Shown in pieces: positions 63,975-64,000 of a DNA stretch of 64,000 nt. The stretch is from JAAFIP01 sp963775085 (GTDB lineage: Bacteria; Pseudomonadota; Gammaproteobacteria; Burkholderiales; Burkholderiaceae_C), in NCBI GenBank assembly GCA_963775085.1, contig CAVZHO010000005.1:62001-126000 (forward strand), written 5' to 3'. The notes beneath the pieces are model-generated. The model was not told the origin of the DNA. It saw nothing but the letters and a program-made list of their open reading frames with translations, and did not search any database. A program made the translations under genes and the position numbers. Numbering within the stretch: the stretch's first letter is position 1; every line of letters begins with the position of its first letter.

Positions 63975-64000
63975 AGGCGCTATTGTAGAAAGAACCCGAG

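Noticed and set aside
63975..64000. Cobalamin or SAM riboswitch upstream of the metH half gene
   Set aside because: Only 26 bases of upstream sequence are in the window, too few to judge.

Overview
The window is high-GC DNA with dense gene packing and frequent ATGA overlaps. Gene content and synteny point to a betaproteobacterium of the Comamonadaceae, close to Rhodoferax, Albidiferax or Polaromonas. This rests on family recognition, a split MetH, the rpe-gph-trpE-trpG order and a short dispersed repeat I associate with that family. I did not identify a species.

Layout. 0-6.4 kb: a VapBC-type pair, a frameshifted trpC, ung, an MFS transporter, and a convergent polyphosphate pair (PPK2 kinase and CYTH-CHAD protein). 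6.4-9.1 kb: a toxin-antitoxin island with a ParE/Phd pair, a TumE/TumA-type pair, a decayed second copy of that pair, a fragment of the MFS gene and an AT-rich orphan gene. 9.1-12 kb: dbpA and radA. 12-20.4 kb: a homoprotocatechuate meta-cleavage operon (hpaG1, hpaG2, hpaE, hpaD, hpaI, hpaF) interrupted by a secreted orphan protein and a MAPEG protein, and followed by a class II aldolase and a PanE-type reductase. 20.5-25 kb: recQ and a Tat-exported PhoX phosphatase behind a clear Pho box. 25-34.7 kb: glycerol catabolism and uptake, with glpD and the GlpSTPQUV-type ABC importer on the minus strand and divergent glpK. 34.8-44.3 kb: proC, a GST, rpe, an enoyl-CoA hydratase, gph, a chalcone-isomerase-like protein, a trp leader peptide with attenuator, trpE, a GxxExxY gene, trpG, a LysE exporter and ltaE. 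44.4-53.8 kb: small proteins, ilvE, waaF, an AmpG-like transporter, an FMN glutamate-synthase-like protein and a fluoroacetate-dehalogenase-like hydrolase. 53.9-64 kb: a lysR gene broken by a 149-bp MITE, cinA/pncC, pgpA, thiL, apaG, glcF and glcE split by a DUF4160/DUF2442 pair, xth, pyrE, a DUF4124 protein and the homocysteine-binding half of MetH.

The most unusual content is a set of small repeats that enter genes without breaking them. Family A (about 45-75 bp, two hairpins, at least 11 copies) lies in frame inside hpaG1, gph, a lysE homologue, thiL and glcE, and encodes the same peptide in the same frame whenever the orientation is the same. Other copies supply stop codons, a protein tail or the ung start region. 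Family B (GC-rich) lies in frame in glpK as an 84-bp tandem duplication and in ltaE. Family C has about 40-bp inverted ends rich in CGCAAAA. One copy (462 bp) carries a GxxExxY gene between trpE and trpG, and a 122-bp copy without a gene lies between hpaD and hpaI. I consider the family C cassette and the protein-coding family A repeats the best candidates for under-described systems here.
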